NCBI RefSeq assembly: GCF_000169175.1
Contig: NZ_AAWS01000041.1
Location: 22,186-86,185 of the forward strand
Source: Microscilla marina ATCC 23134
GTDB lineage: Bacteria; Bacteroidota; Bacteroidia; Cytophagales; Microscillaceae
Reading direction: 5' to 3'
DNA: 64,000 bases
Part shown: piece after piece, positions 45,344-54,748 of the stretch
Position numbering within the stretch: the stretch's first letter is position 1
Layout: the number at the start of each line of letters is the position of its first letter
Program-made: the position numbers and the translations under genes
The notes under the pieces: model-generated
Database searches by the model: none
Seen by the model: the letters and a program-made list of their open reading frames with translations, nothing else
Told to the model about the DNA's origin: nothing

Positions 45344-45802
45344 TGATAGTCAATTGCTTAGTGTACAACTTTGGACAACTCTTAAGTAACGCCTCCCATT
45401 TCATGTAGTATCACCTTTACCTTTGCGTTTAGAAAAAGCGTTCCTTATCATCTTCTGATTTTATGTACCTGCTTTGGGGCATAAAGATTTAAATCATACC
45501 TGACAAAAAGTAGACATTTGGTGGGTGAAGCGCCCTATTAAGCAACTTCTTTGTTATGGTCTATTATTCGTCCTCCATGCTTTTATTTAAACCGACAAAC
45601 GTTGATTAAATTCATACATATATTAGCCATAATCACTAATTGTTGAATGTAAGTGTTTAACTATGAGTGGTTTAAACTTTGGTTGTAGCAACAATATTAT
45701 TCAAGGACTTGTTGCTACACTCAAACACAGAAACTTACTGACTTGAGGGGTTCTCAAATGCCTGGTGTTCTGTGCTTTCAAATGATTTGAGGCTCTTAAA
45801 TT
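45344..45802. other. Divergent promoter region
   Basis: About 460 bp between the phosphatase (reverse) and the fusion gene (forward). Apart from the hairpin at 45685-45718, nothing distinct is seen. Confidence 0.4.
45685..45718 (+). promoter_or_regulatory. Perfect 10-bp leader hairpin
   Basis: GTAGCAACAA at 45685-45694 is the exact reverse complement of TTGTTGCTAC at 45709-45718, with a 14-base loop and no T run. It is 84 bp before the fusion start. Compare 17868-17907. Confidence 0.4.
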
Positions 45803-47617
45803 ATGAAATATACGACGTTGTTTAGGTTGATTAAAGAGGTGCCAGACAAAACAAGCAACCTGGCAGGCAAAGCAGCAAGGGAGGCTTTATTGGAAGAATT
45901 AAAATTAGCATTGCCTGGGTTACCTGATGGTTTCTTGTATTGCAGACATTCCTATCAGCAGGTTTTTTTTTCAGCAACTTTGCCTAAGAGGAAGAAATCG
46001 GCCACTGTAGTGACAGGGATTTCAGGTGTAAGTGCTTATTGGTGGCAAAAATGGTCAGCGTCATTACTCTGTCAGGCAATTTATTATGAGGTAGCACCAC
46101 TAGGCATGAACATCGACAAGATAAACGCCCAGGTAGACTCATACAGTGCCGAGTTCCGATCCAAGGCATTTGTCTGGTATGCGTATGTACTGCCACAAGC
46201 GTGCCCAGAAATAGGCAGAGCATTGGCTTGTTTGCCCAACTTTGAAGAAGCTCGCTTGTTATACATTGCCTACCTGGTGGATAAAAATTGGATTGCGGCT
46301 AAAAATAATGCAGTAGCAGAAGGACAATGGAGCAATGCAGGTTGGGAGATGTTTCATCATTGCATCAAACTACATTTGTTAGGTGCTACAGCAGATGAAA
46401 TAACGCAAGTAATGCAAACACTGCAAGACATGGGGCTTAAGATGCCAGGAGTTGCGTGGGAGTTTGGAGACTACTGGAGGTATTACTATGAATGGATGCA
46501 GCCAAATACCATTGATTGGACCGACCTGGTAAATGAAGCTTTTGGTGGGCTTCATTTACAATATCCTGTGATGCAATGCGGAGGAGTGGTTTTTCGAAAA
46601 TATTCTAAAGATTTTGTCGAAGCTTTTGGGAAGCAGTTTGGTGCTACCAAAAGAAAAGAGGAACTACCTGAGTTTTCTTTTTTAGAAAAAAATAATCAAC
46701 AAGTATACCTCAACAACCCTGATACATTTTTTGATGATCCATTGATGGTCTTGTGTTTAGAAAACCTTTGTCAGGAGATGATGACGTGGGTAAATAGCGT
46801 GGGTTTAAACAAGGAGGCTTTGAAAAATTTCCTGGAAAAGGTAGTAAAAGCTAACTTTTTGCCATTGCTACAAAAGACCTCAGTGAGGCTTTGTTTTGAT
46901 GTACCAAAAACTGCTGGAGCCTCTGATGTTAGCAAACTAGATGAATATTTTAGAGGGGACAAACAAAATGATTGTGTGGCCAAACTTTTAGATTTAATAC
47001 TTGTCAATTATTACACTGAATTGTGGTGGGCTGTAGTGTTGGGGAGCAAACGACTGAATAATGGGGTGCTTTTAGCCAACGATTGTTTTATTGTATTTTC
47101 ATTCCAGGATTTGGTTCTCAGACGAGATTGGTTTGCAAAAAAACTGGATGTTCTGGAAGTGGAGCTGAGCCAGGGGAGGGTTTCCAAAAAGTTTAAAGTC
47201 ATTCCTGCGAACGATCAAGTCACCCCCAGGTTGCTTACAAAAGAATTGAGTATCAAACAAGACTCCTATGCTCATTCGGAATGTCTAACCTTGGAAGTGA
47301 TAGGGTACAATCAGGCTTTAGGCAGGAGGTTTAATCGTAAAGTTACTTTTCCGACCAGTCTCATTGTAGACCGCAGACAGGAGGCATCATTTTCTTTAAC
47401 CAATCAATCTCATAGTTCAACAATTGCTACCCTTGGCTTTGACGTTTGTCTTCGAACACAAGAGAAACCCATAAGTGAGGCAGCCCCGTGGAGACAACCC
47501 CATAGTTTCAAACAAGAGTGGTATGCTGGTTGGTTGGGGCAGGCTTTGGGTGCAGAGCTTGTCAATGCCCTGAAAGAACAATTAGAATCGTACCGTGATT
47601 ATAAGTCATTTGACTAA
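45803..47617 (+). CDS. FWFH domain fused to pseudo-Hint C-terminal region
   Basis: A 604-aa protein. Residues 1-250 follow the FWFH family: N-L-A-G-K-A-A-R-E-A-L near 20, L-P-G-L strand, V-F-F-S near 53, W-E-M-F-H-H-C-I-K-L near 180 followed by L-L-G-A-T-A-D-E-I (compare L-G-A-T-P-E-N-I in FWFH 4), and W-R-Y-Y-Y-E-W-M. Residues about 310-604 follow the part of the pseudo-Hint proteins after the Hint fold: a helical stretch, a Y-Y-x-E-L-W-W...L-G helix, and a beta-rich tail with L-G-F-D-V-C-L-R-T-Q-E, the counterpart of F-D-V-R-F-I-T-E-E, and the closing W-x-G-W helix. The Hint fold itself is absent. The W-F-W-F motif is partly lost. There is no signal peptide. It lies 10 kb from the main cluster. 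Confidence 0.7.
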   Translation: MKYTTLFRLIKEVPDKTSNLAGKAAREALLEELKLALPGLPDGFLYCRHSYQQVFFSATLPKRKKSATVVTGISGVSAYWWQKWSASLLCQAIYYEVAPLGMNIDKINAQVDSYSAEFRSKAFVWYAYVLPQACPEIGRALACLPNFEEARLLYIAYLVDKNWIAAKNNAVAEGQWSNAGWEMFHHCIKLHLLGATADEITQVMQTLQDMGLKMPGVAWEFGDYWRYYYEWMQPNTIDWTDLVNEAFGGLHLQYPVMQCGGVVFRKYSKDFVEAFGKQFGATKRKEELPEFSFLEKNNQQVYLNNPDTFFDDPLMVLCLENLCQEMMTWVNSVGLNKEALKNFLEKVVKANFLPLLQKTSVRLCFDVPKTAGASDVSKLDEYFRGDKQNDCVAKLLDLILVNYYTELWWAVVLGSKRLNNGVLLANDCFIVFSFQDLVLRRDWFAKKLDVLEVELSQGRVSKKFKVIPANDQVTPRLLTKELSIKQDSYAHSECLTLEVIGYNQALGRRFNRKVTFPTSLIVDRRQEASFSLTNQSHSSTIATLGFDVCLRTQEKPISEAAPWRQPHSFKQEWYAGWLGQALGAELVNALKEQLESYRDYKSFD

Positions 47618-47842
47618 AAACCATTGACCAATTAGTATTGACTATGAAGCAGGGTATGTCACAAGGAGGGCATTATTTACTTTGATGAAAATTTATACGC
47701 TAAGTGTTATTTGTTAGTGCCAGCCCCCAAAGACGACACAGATATGGCAACGTCAAGTGATCATTTGTTGCCATCCAAAAATCATAAAAACCCACCAGCC
47801 TGCTTACCATTAGCAAGCCGATGAAGAATAATCATTGATGTG

Positions 47843-48889
47843 TTAAGCCATGAGGTGATTAATGAACTCATCCAATGAGTTACGATGATGTTCCAAAGTA
47901 GCTTGTGCCACTTCTTGCAATTTGTTGATATTTTCGGGAGAAGCATCTGCCAAGTCAGGAGAAAAACTGCCTGGGTTTTCTTCAGGTACATCCACCCTCA
48001 GGTAATTTTTTTGATCACCCTCAAGGGTATCAAATAACCAACGCATTTGGGTAGTAATGGTATCAAAAGCACCATCTATTACAATTTGTGGCAAATAGGT
48101 TGCCCACTTACCCAACCACCACTTATTGCTTTTATCCAGTTGATTTAGCTGGATATCGCTTGCTCCAGTTCCCAGCGAAAGAATAAGCATATCTTTGGCT
48201 GTGGGGTGCTCCTTTTGTGGGAATTTTGTCTTGCGACACTCTACATAAGCCATCATAGTTGGGTCGTGGGCAAATAACCCTCCGTCTATGTTAAACATTT
48301 CTTCGCCAGTAATTAGGTTATTGATCTGGGCAGGTGGAAAATAGGTAGGAGCAGCCGAAGTGGACCTTGCTACATCTCGTACATAAAAATCTCGCTGTTT
48401 ATCTGTATCTTCGTGGCTATTAAAGAAAAAAGGAGAGGTTGTTTTCATATTATAGGTGGTCACCAGGCAAGGACGAATTAACTCAGTCATCCTGGTATTA
48501 CCAAACACCTCTAGCAATACATTGTCAAGCATTATGGGGCTAAATTTTGTTGCGTCTATCAAAGATCGTAATCCAAGCCAATTGTTTTTTCGCGATTTAT
48601 TGAAAATGTCATTACCTCTTTGTACATAAAAATCAAGCGCTTGGGTTGCTTCAAACTTGGCAGTAGATGTTTTGTCTTGATCATCAGAAAACCCAGGTGC
48701 TAAATAAAAACAAGCAAGCATGCCTCCAGTGCTGGTACCTGCGACAAAATCAAAGTAATCTGCCAATTTGGTATTGGGGTTGCCACTTTTTTTCTTTAAT
48801 TGCTCCTCAACGTATACCAATATGGTCGCCGGAATCACCCCTCGGGTTCCCCCTCCGTCAAGCGATAAAATTCTTACTTTTTTACTCAT
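47843..48889 (-). CDS. Patatin-like phospholipase
   Basis: A 348-aa protein; the start is set at the ATG at 48889, directly before the first conserved strand, because the longer in-frame reading adds 28 residues with no homology sense. The patatin fold is complete: the oxyanion loop D-G-G-G-T-R-G at 11-17, nucleophile Ser53 in G-T-S-T-G, and the dyad partner Asp202 in I-D-G-G. It is expected to hydrolyse ester bonds of phospholipids or related acyl lipids. There is no signal peptide, so the enzyme is cytoplasmic or exported unusually. It is convergent with the FWFH fusion gene, with about 225 bp between their ends. Cytoplasmic patatins act as membrane-damaging effectors in several defence and toxin systems, but no sensor or cyclase gene is adjacent, so a housekeeping role is equally possible. 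Confidence 0.9.
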   Translation of the reverse strand: MSKKVRILSLDGGGTRGVIPATILVYVEEQLKKKSGNPNTKLADYFDFVAGTSTGGMLACFYLAPGFSDDQDKTSTAKFEATQALDFYVQRGNDIFNKSRKNNWLGLRSLIDATKFSPIMLDNVLLEVFGNTRMTELIRPCLVTTYNMKTTSPFFFNSHEDTDKQRDFYVRDVARSTSAAPTYFPPAQINNLITGEEMFNIDGGLFAHDPTMMAYVECRKTKFPQKEHPTAKDMLILSLGTGASDIQLNQLDKSNKWWLGKWATYLPQIVIDGAFDTITTQMRWLFDTLEGDQKNYLRVDVPEENPGSFSPDLADASPENINKLQEVAQATLEHHRNSLDEFINHLMA

Positions 48890-49067
48890 GGTTTCAGCGT
48901 TATCTATAGTGTATTTTACAATTAGGTGATCATTGAATGAACAATTCAAGATTTTCCAGTACAACCAAGTCAATCAGTGATAAGGCAAGCCCAGCTTTCA
49001 AGTTGGTTGGTTCAACTCATTGTTTTTGGAGGGGGCTTGACCCTCGCAGCATCCAACAAAGAATAAA

Positions 49068-49096
49068 ACTCTCTTCAAACAATGTTCAAAGAGAGT
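49068..49096 (-). terminator. Reverse-strand terminator
   Basis: ACTCTCTT at 49068-49075 pairs with AAGAGAGT at 49089-49096; on the reverse strand the stem is followed by TTTTATTC. It would stop transcription coming from the right before the patatin gene. Confidence 0.5.
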
Positions 49097-49586
49097 AAAA
49101 GCAATCGATCTATCTCACGAATGGCACCTCAATGACTAAAGCCAAAGCCTGGGTGCTTCGCTAACATATTGCTTATCTTAAAATAGTTTATTTGGGTAGC
49201 GCAACGCATAAAAATTCAATATAGCATCGATTTTACCCGAATTCACTTGTTTGATGCCTGGAAAAAAAGCCGTAAAACCACATCTACTAAGATGTGATTG
49301 AACGGCGAGATGGTTTATTGAATTATACTTGTTGAGTAAATGTAGAATTAATTTAGTGGTTGATGCAAAATATTTGTAGACAGGAAGCGGACACAAGTGG
49401 GGCAAAAGGAAGACAGAAACAGGCAGGTGTTGTGTAAACCATAAAAAAGGCAATAGAAGTGATCTGCTTTGCACATGTTTAGGAGTTTTATTACGCAAGA
49501 CCACCTATTGCCTAAAGGTTTTATGTATTTTAGTGATTTTGATTAACAAGGCATTGAAACATTGCTTAGTCAACTGCTTGGGTAAA

Positions 49587-49617
49587 AAAGACTGCCCCAC
49601 ATGATAGAGCAGTCTTT
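49587..49617. terminator. Bidirectional terminator after LRR gene
   Basis: AAAGACTGC at 49587-49595 pairs with GCAGTCTTT at 49609-49617, with A before and T-rich sequence after. It probably ends the reverse-strand LRR transcript. Confidence 0.65.
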
Positions 49618-49727
49618 CGTTTTCCAACAAATTGTCTATATCTGATATTCAAACTTATGGCTAATAAAACCATGCTTGTTGGTTTTCCTGGTATTTAGAG
49701 TAGATGCTCACAAGAAATCAAGTACCA

Positions 49728-50567
49728 TCAGAAGGTAATGTAGCAATTGGGCAACCATTGGGCTATTTTACGTTGCTCTTGCCTGGGGACTGCATTGCCA
49801 GTTAAATTTAAGTGCTTGAGTTTTTTAAGCGCTCTTATTTCTTTGGGCAAAGTGGTAAGGCGATTATGGGAGAGAAAAAGCCCTTCTAAGTTTTGTAACA
49901 AGCCGATTTCTTTGGGCAAGTGCACTAGTTGGTTATAACTTAGGTTTATTTGCTTCAAGCTTGTGATATTGCCCACTTCCTGAGGCAAGCATGTCAAGTA
50001 ATTGTAGCCCAAACTCAACTTTTGTAGTTTACCTAATTGCCCCAGGCTTGCGGGCAAAGCAAGTAACAAGTTATTCTCGAGGTTGAGCAAGCGCAGGTTT
50101 TGTAAGTTGGCAATTTCTTTGGGTAGCTCTGCCAGCAAATTGTGCCACAACCACAGCTCCTCCAGTGCTGTAAGGTCGCCTATGCCTTCTGGAATAGTGT
50201 TTAACTGGTTTTTATTTGCCCATAGTTTGCGCAGGCTATAGCAATTGCCCAACTCTTGTGGCAATGCTTCAAGATTATTTCCGTCCAGGTCTAGCAGTAC
50301 CAATGCCTCCAGGTATTTTATTTGGGCAGGGATATTACTAATTCGCCTATAACTTAAATTAAGGCTGGGCTGGTTCAAATCTACAATATGTTTTGCTTCT
50401 ATATGGTGGATATTTGTGCCAAAAAAGAAGTTGTATAACGCTAAATAATCAGCGACAATTTGCGCGTACTCATCGTCTTTTGCCCCCTTGGCAATTTCCA
50501 GGGCAAGCCTCACATTTAACGCGTCAGACGATCTCAAAAGCTCAATAAATTTACCGGAATAATTCAT
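49728..50567 (-). CDS. Leucine-rich-repeat protein
   Basis: A 279-aa cytoplasmic protein: a helical cap of about 70 residues, then eight or nine leucine-rich repeats of 23 residues of the form L-P-x-E-I-x-x-L-x-x-L-x-x-L-x-L-x-x-N-x-L-x-x. The closing segment is A-Q-W-L-P-N-C-Y-I-T-F. The L-P-K-E-I type is common in Bacteroidota and Leptospira and forms a horseshoe for protein binding. There is no signal peptide, membrane helix or enzyme domain. It stands alone with a terminator about 110 bp downstream. A scaffold or regulatory binding role is likely; the partner is unknown. Confidence 0.85.
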   Translation of the reverse strand: MNYSGKFIELLRSSDALNVRLALEIAKGAKDDEYAQIVADYLALYNFFFGTNIHHIEAKHIVDLNQPSLNLSYRRISNIPAQIKYLEALVLLDLDGNNLEALPQELGNCYSLRKLWANKNQLNTIPEGIGDLTALEELWLWHNLLAELPKEIANLQNLRLLNLENNLLLALPASLGQLGKLQKLSLGYNYLTCLPQEVGNITSLKQINLSYNQLVHLPKEIGLLQNLEGLFLSHNRLTTLPKEIRALKKLKHLNLTGNAVPRQEQRKIAQWLPNCYITF

Positions 50568-51363
50568 GCCATATTTTCATAAAAGTGATTGGTTGTTGAT
50601 CAAAGGGAGCTGACTATTGGTTTTTTTATATAGCTGTCAGTCAGGCGGTTGATCAAAAATAAGGTATGGGACCAACTTATCTAATTGAGACAATAAAACA
50701 TACAGGGTTGTGGATGTATAAAGTAGACTTATGTGCTTTATCTACCTTGTGTCTTGCCTGGGGCATAGTTTTGTCGGGCATTTTCTAAGAAGTGTCTAAG
50801 TAATGCTAATATATTACTTATCATAATGTTTTATTATAAAACTAATAATTACCTCCAAACTATTTCCCCCACGTTGTTTTATGTGTTCTGCAAGGGCACT
50901 TAAAACTTATAGATAAAAAGGAGTCTGGAGGCTTCTGGCCAAATGGCTGAACAAGCTTTAGCTATTGCCTGGCTTTGCATTCATAAATAAGCGCGAAGAC
51001 TTGTATTCATCAATGCTTTTGGGGGTGGCTTACACAAAGTGTTCTTTGCTTACTTTCTGGCATGGGTAGATGTTACACAAATTTTGTTATATATTTGTAT
51101 GCTACAACTTTCAGCCAATTCATTGGCAAAATGTTAAGTAAAGGTAGTAAATATGTGCTTTATGCTCAAAGGTGTTATCAGCCGCGAACAAGACCAAATA
51201 CAGCCAATGGCCATGCTTCATTAGTTTGTCATGAATTATGCCCAATAACATTGATATGCATCTGTTTTTAATGCTTGCTACTACATTAATAAAAATTTAC
51301 AAACAGCCTTTCAATCGCTATGTCTTTTGTATAATTTTTTTTTAAAAACTTGTAATAAACGAC
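50568..51363. other. Gap before DUF285 genes
   Basis: About 800 bp between divergent genes. A 69-codon frame at 51062 is rejected. It must contain promoters in both directions; I see no clear motif or strong fold. Confidence 0.35.
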
Positions 51364-52692
51364 ATGAAAAATCTACAAAAAATCACCCTTCTACTTTTGC
51401 CCTTGCTGCTTGCCAGTGTTATAGGCCAAGCGCAGTTTGTCACTATTTGGCAAACCGACAACCAAGGCATTTCTCAACCTAACCAAATTACCATTCCTGC
51501 CAGGGGGCATTACCAAATCGCCTGGCAGGAGGTAGGCAAGCCTCAAAACCAAGGCAAAACCACGGGCAAAGATGCCACCACGCTCACCTTACCCAAGGCA
51601 GGTAAATACAAAGTGAGCATTACAGGAGGCTTACAACAAATTCGCTTTGCCAACCAAGGCGATAAACTTAAGCTACTCAGCATAGAGCAGTGGGGCGACA
51701 TTGCCTGGAAGTCTATGGAGAGCGCCTTCAAGGGCTGTAATAATATGGGTTGCCCTGCCACCGATGCCCCCGACCTGAGTCGGGTAAAGTCGTTGGCAAG
51801 CATGTTTGCCTATTGTACCCGGTTTAATGGAAAAATTGGGCACTGGAACACCAGCCAGGTAACTGATATGGCAAATATGTTTGAGTATGCAAGAGCGTTC
51901 AATCAACCGCTTGACCAATGGAATACTGGTCAAGTAACGAATATGGGAGCAATGTTTTTGGCGGCAGTGGCTTTCAACCAACCGCTTGGTCGGTGGAATA
52001 TCAGCCGGGTAACAAACATGAGTAGAATGTTTTCTGCGGCAGCGGCTTTCAATCAACCACTTGAGGGCTGGAACACCAGCCAGGTAACAAATATGGGAGC
52101 GATGTTTTCTGCGGCAGTGGCTTTTAATCAACCACTTGAGGGCTGGAACACCAGCCAGGTAACAAATATGGGTGGAATGTTTCATTGGGCAAAGGTTTTC
52201 AACCAACCGTTGGGTAGCTGGAATACCAGCCGGGTAACAAACATGGGAGCAATGTTTTTTGGAGCAGTGACTTTTAACCAACCATTGAATAACTGGAACA
52301 CCAGTCGGGTAACAGATATGAGCCACATGTTTTATTGCTCAGTCGCTTTTAATCAACCATTGAACAACTGGAACACCAGCCGGGTAAAGAATATGAGCCA
52401 CATGTTTGATAGGGCAGCGGCGTTTGACCAACCATTGAATAACTGGAACACCAGCCAAGTAACGAATATGAGCCACATGTTTTATTGGGCGTTATTTTTT
52501 AACCAACCACTGAATGGCTGGGATACTAGCCAAGTAACGAATATGAGCTATATGTTTGCAGGGGCAACATTTTTTACCCATACACTTGATCAATGGAATG
52601 TAAGCAAAGTAACAAAGAGGTTGGGTATGTTCAAAGGCGCTACCGGCTTCCTGGAAAACTATAGCCTCTGGGAAAATACGAGTGAAGATTAA
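51364..52692 (+). CDS. Secreted DUF285 (BspA-type) repeat protein 1
   Basis: A 442-aa protein with a signal peptide (cut near I-G-Q-A-Q, about residue 23). It has an N-terminal domain of about 115 residues shared with the gene at 53049 (W-Q-T-D-N-Q-G-I, I-T-G-G-L-Q). Then come eleven repeats of 25 residues with the signature F-N-Q-P-L-x-x-W-N-T-S-x-V-T-N-M-x-x-M-F. These are Mycoplasma-lipoprotein-type DUF285 repeats, relatives of leucine-rich BspA repeats, known from surface adhesins and immune-active proteins. The product should be exposed on the cell surface or secreted; I see no C-terminal sorting domain. The last unit is degenerate (T-H-T-L-D-Q-W-N-V-S). It probably arose by tandem duplication with the next gene. 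Confidence 0.9.
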   Translation: MKNLQKITLLLLPLLLASVIGQAQFVTIWQTDNQGISQPNQITIPARGHYQIAWQEVGKPQNQGKTTGKDATTLTLPKAGKYKVSITGGLQQIRFANQGDKLKLLSIEQWGDIAWKSMESAFKGCNNMGCPATDAPDLSRVKSLASMFAYCTRFNGKIGHWNTSQVTDMANMFEYARAFNQPLDQWNTGQVTNMGAMFLAAVAFNQPLGRWNISRVTNMSRMFSAAAAFNQPLEGWNTSQVTNMGAMFSAAVAFNQPLEGWNTSQVTNMGGMFHWAKVFNQPLGSWNTSRVTNMGAMFFGAVTFNQPLNNWNTSRVTDMSHMFYCSVAFNQPLNNWNTSRVKNMSHMFDRAAAFDQPLNNWNTSQVTNMSHMFYWALFFNQPLNGWDTSQVTNMSYMFAGATFFTHTLDQWNVSKVTKRLGMFKGATGFLENYSLWENTSED

Positions 52693-52761
52693 AACTTGTT
52701 TTTTTTCAAATCTTAAAAACTCATTAAAGGGTAAAGGCAATGCTCATTTTTGATAAATCAT

Positions 52762-52770
52762 TATATTTGC
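52762..52770 (+). promoter_or_regulatory. Candidate -7 box
   Basis: TATATTTGC fits the Bacteroidota -7 consensus TAnnTTTG followed by C. No TTG is found at the proper -33 spacing, so this is tentative. The same string occurs at 54655-54663. Confidence 0.3.
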
Positions 52771-52879
52771 AAATAGGAGAAAATTTAAGCTTTTGCCTTT
52801 CCCTCCCTATTATCCCGAAAAAGCCCTTATATTTGATAGTCTCTACAAGGGCGAAGCTTCAAGCGACAAGGGCGAATAG

Positions 52880-52969
52880 AATGTAAATAAAGCAACAGAC
52901 GACTTGTTCAAATGTGCTGTCTGCTTCAAACAAAACCTCAACCGTTGGAAATGGTGGAATCAAGGTTGA
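52880..52969 (+). pseudogene. Remnant of a DUF285 protein C-terminus
   Basis: In frame this reads N-V-N-K-A-T-D-D-L-F-K-C-A-V-C-F-K-Q-N-L, then N-R-W-K and a stop. It matches the last repeat of the gene at 53049 (D-V-N-K-V-T-D-M-T-D-M-F-K-G-A-T-S-F-K-Q) with a two-codon deletion. A stop codon lies directly upstream, so only the end of a former third gene survives. Confidence 0.7.
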
Positions 52970-53048
52970 GAAAAGCTTGGCTTTTTCGCCCAAAGGCAGA
53001 TGAAGTTGCCCCAGGTTTTTAATCATTACTTTTATTTTCAAGCGCCTC

Positions 53049-54533
53049 ATGAATAACATGCAAAATCTACCAAAAACTACCTTTCTATTGTTGAGCCTAC
53101 TGCTTGTCAGTGTTATGGCTCAGGCACAATTCATTACTATTTGGCAAACTGACAACCAAGGCATTTCTCAACCTAATCAAATCACCATCCCCGCCAAGGG
53201 CAACTACCAAATAGTGTGGCAAGAAGTGGGGCATCCCCAAAACCAAGGCAAGGCAATAGGCAAAGATACCACCACGCTTACCTTGCCCAAGGCGGGCAAA
53301 TACCAAGTGAGCATTACAGGAGGCTTGCAATACATTCGCTTTTCCCATCAAGGCGATCAACTCAAGCTACTTGCCATCACACAATGGGGCAACATTGCCT
53401 GGACCTCGATGGAAAGCGCATTTGAGGACTGTAGGCATATGAATTGCGTAGCTACCGATGCTCCCGACCTAAGCCGGGTAAAATCGTTGACTAGGATGTT
53501 TGCCCATTGTACCTGGTTTAATGGAAAAATTGGGCATTGGGATGTGAGTAAGGTAACTAGTCTGAATGCAATGTTCGTTTATGCCACCTCCTTTAATCAA
53601 CCACTTGATCAGTGGAATACCAGCCAAGTAACGAATATGGCCTGGATGTTTTCTGGTGCCACCTCCTTTAATCAACCACTTGATCAGTGGAATACCAGCC
53701 AAGTAACCAACATCACAGGGATGTTTTGTCTAGCCTCCTCTTTTAACCAACCATTGAATGACTGGAATACTAGCCAGGTAACAGGTATGAAGTCCCTGTT
53801 TCACACAGCAACTTCTTTTAACCAACCGCTTGATCAATGGAACACCAGTCAAGTAACAGATATGGCTTGGGTGTTTGCTAGGGCAAAATTTTTTAACCAA
53901 CCCATTGGAAGCTGGAGCACTAGTAAAGCAACGGATATGAGAGGAATGTTTTCTGGTGCACGATCTTTTAACCAACCGCTTGATCAATGGAACACCAGTC
54001 AAGTAACAGATATGACTTGGATGTTTGCTAGGGCAAAATTTTTTAACCAACCCATTGGAAGCTGGAGCACTAGTAAAGTAACGAGTATGTCAGAGATGTT
54101 TTCTGGTGCCACCTCTTTTAACCAACCCGTTGGAAGCTGGAGCATTAGTAAAGTAACGAGTATGTCAGGGATGTTTTCTGGTGCCACCTCTTTTAACCAG
54201 CCGCTTGATCAATGGAATACCAGTAAGGTGACGAATATGAGAGGGGTATTTATTGATGCACGATCTTTTAACCAACCGCTTGATCAATGGAATACCAGTC
54301 AAGTAACCAATATGTCAGGGATGTTTTCTGGTGCGACCTCTTTTAACCAACCGCTAAATGGCTGGAACACCAGCCAGGTAACCAGTATGAGAGGAATGTT
54401 TTCTGGTGCGACCTCTTTTAACCAACCACTGGATCAATGGGATGTAAATAAAGTAACAGACATGACAGACATGTTCAAAGGTGCTACAAGCTTTAAGCAA
54501 GACCTCAGCCACTGGAAGCAGCTAAAGAGGTGA
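53049..54533 (+). CDS. Secreted DUF285 (BspA-type) repeat protein 2
   Basis: A 494-aa protein with a signal peptide (cut near A-Q-A-Q, about residue 26) and the same 115-residue N-terminal domain as the gene at 51364. Fourteen repeats of 25 residues follow, F-N-Q-P-L-D-Q-W-N-T-S-Q-V-T-N-M being the commonest form; I-G-S-W-S-T-S-K units alternate with it. At the DNA level the 75-bp units are nearly identical in places, and a 150-bp pair (about 53814-53963 and 53964-54113) is almost an exact duplication, evidence of recent unit gain. Surface or secreted location is expected. The last repeat (D-V-N-K-V-T-D-M-T-D-M-F) caps the array, followed by a basic tail K-Q-L-K-R. Confidence 0.9.
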   Translation: MNNMQNLPKTTFLLLSLLLVSVMAQAQFITIWQTDNQGISQPNQITIPAKGNYQIVWQEVGHPQNQGKAIGKDTTTLTLPKAGKYQVSITGGLQYIRFSHQGDQLKLLAITQWGNIAWTSMESAFEDCRHMNCVATDAPDLSRVKSLTRMFAHCTWFNGKIGHWDVSKVTSLNAMFVYATSFNQPLDQWNTSQVTNMAWMFSGATSFNQPLDQWNTSQVTNITGMFCLASSFNQPLNDWNTSQVTGMKSLFHTATSFNQPLDQWNTSQVTDMAWVFARAKFFNQPIGSWSTSKATDMRGMFSGARSFNQPLDQWNTSQVTDMTWMFARAKFFNQPIGSWSTSKVTSMSEMFSGATSFNQPVGSWSISKVTSMSGMFSGATSFNQPLDQWNTSKVTNMRGVFIDARSFNQPLDQWNTSQVTNMSGMFSGATSFNQPLNGWNTSQVTSMRGMFSGATSFNQPLDQWDVNKVTDMTDMFKGATSFKQDLSHWKQLKR

Positions 54534-54654
54534 TTTGTTTGACCAAAACACCTAAAAATTATGCTGGTTTGATAAAGATAAGAAAAGCTTGATTTTTTCA
54601 ATGCATTGAAAACTTATTGATGGGTAAAGACAGCGCTTATTTCTAATTAATTGT

Positions 54655-54663
54655 TATATTTGC
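54655..54663 (+). promoter_or_regulatory. Candidate -7 box before FUSC gene
   Basis: TATATTTGC, fitting TAnnTTTG plus C, lies about 85 bp before the FUSC start. No -33 element is evident. It is the twin of 52762-52770. Confidence 0.3.
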
Positions 54664-54748
54664 AAATATGAGAAGCGTTGGGCTTTTGTCTTTCCTCTAT
54701 TATTGTGCAAAGCGCTACATATTTAAAAATAAGTACTTATAAACACCC

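Larger units (their letters stand above)
48890..49727. other. Gap between patatin and LRR genes
   Basis: About 840 bp. A 108-codon reverse frame at 49178-49504 has no family sense and is rejected. Two hairpins (49068-49096 and 49587-49617) look like terminators. Confidence 0.4.
52693..53048. other. Duplicated intergenic segment
   Basis: This 355-bp gap repeats the layout found after the second DUF285 gene: a GGTAAAG..GCTCATTT stretch, TTATATTTGCAAATA (52761-52775, again at 54654-54668), then TTTTGCCTTTCC. A gene remnant and a GAAAAGCTT..CTTTTTC hairpin (52970-52989) follow. The two gaps derive from one ancestor. Confidence 0.6.

Noticed and set aside
49178..49504. Reverse frame of about 108 codons between patatin and LRR genes
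   Set aside because: There is no recognisable domain and no coding-like composition; it could be a fossil but I cannot support it.
51062..51271. Forward frame of about 69 codons
   Set aside because: AT-rich gap DNA with no family sense.
53580..54480. 75-bp tandem repeats suggestive of CRISPR or satellite DNA
   Set aside because: They are in-frame coding repeats of a DUF285 protein, with no spacers.
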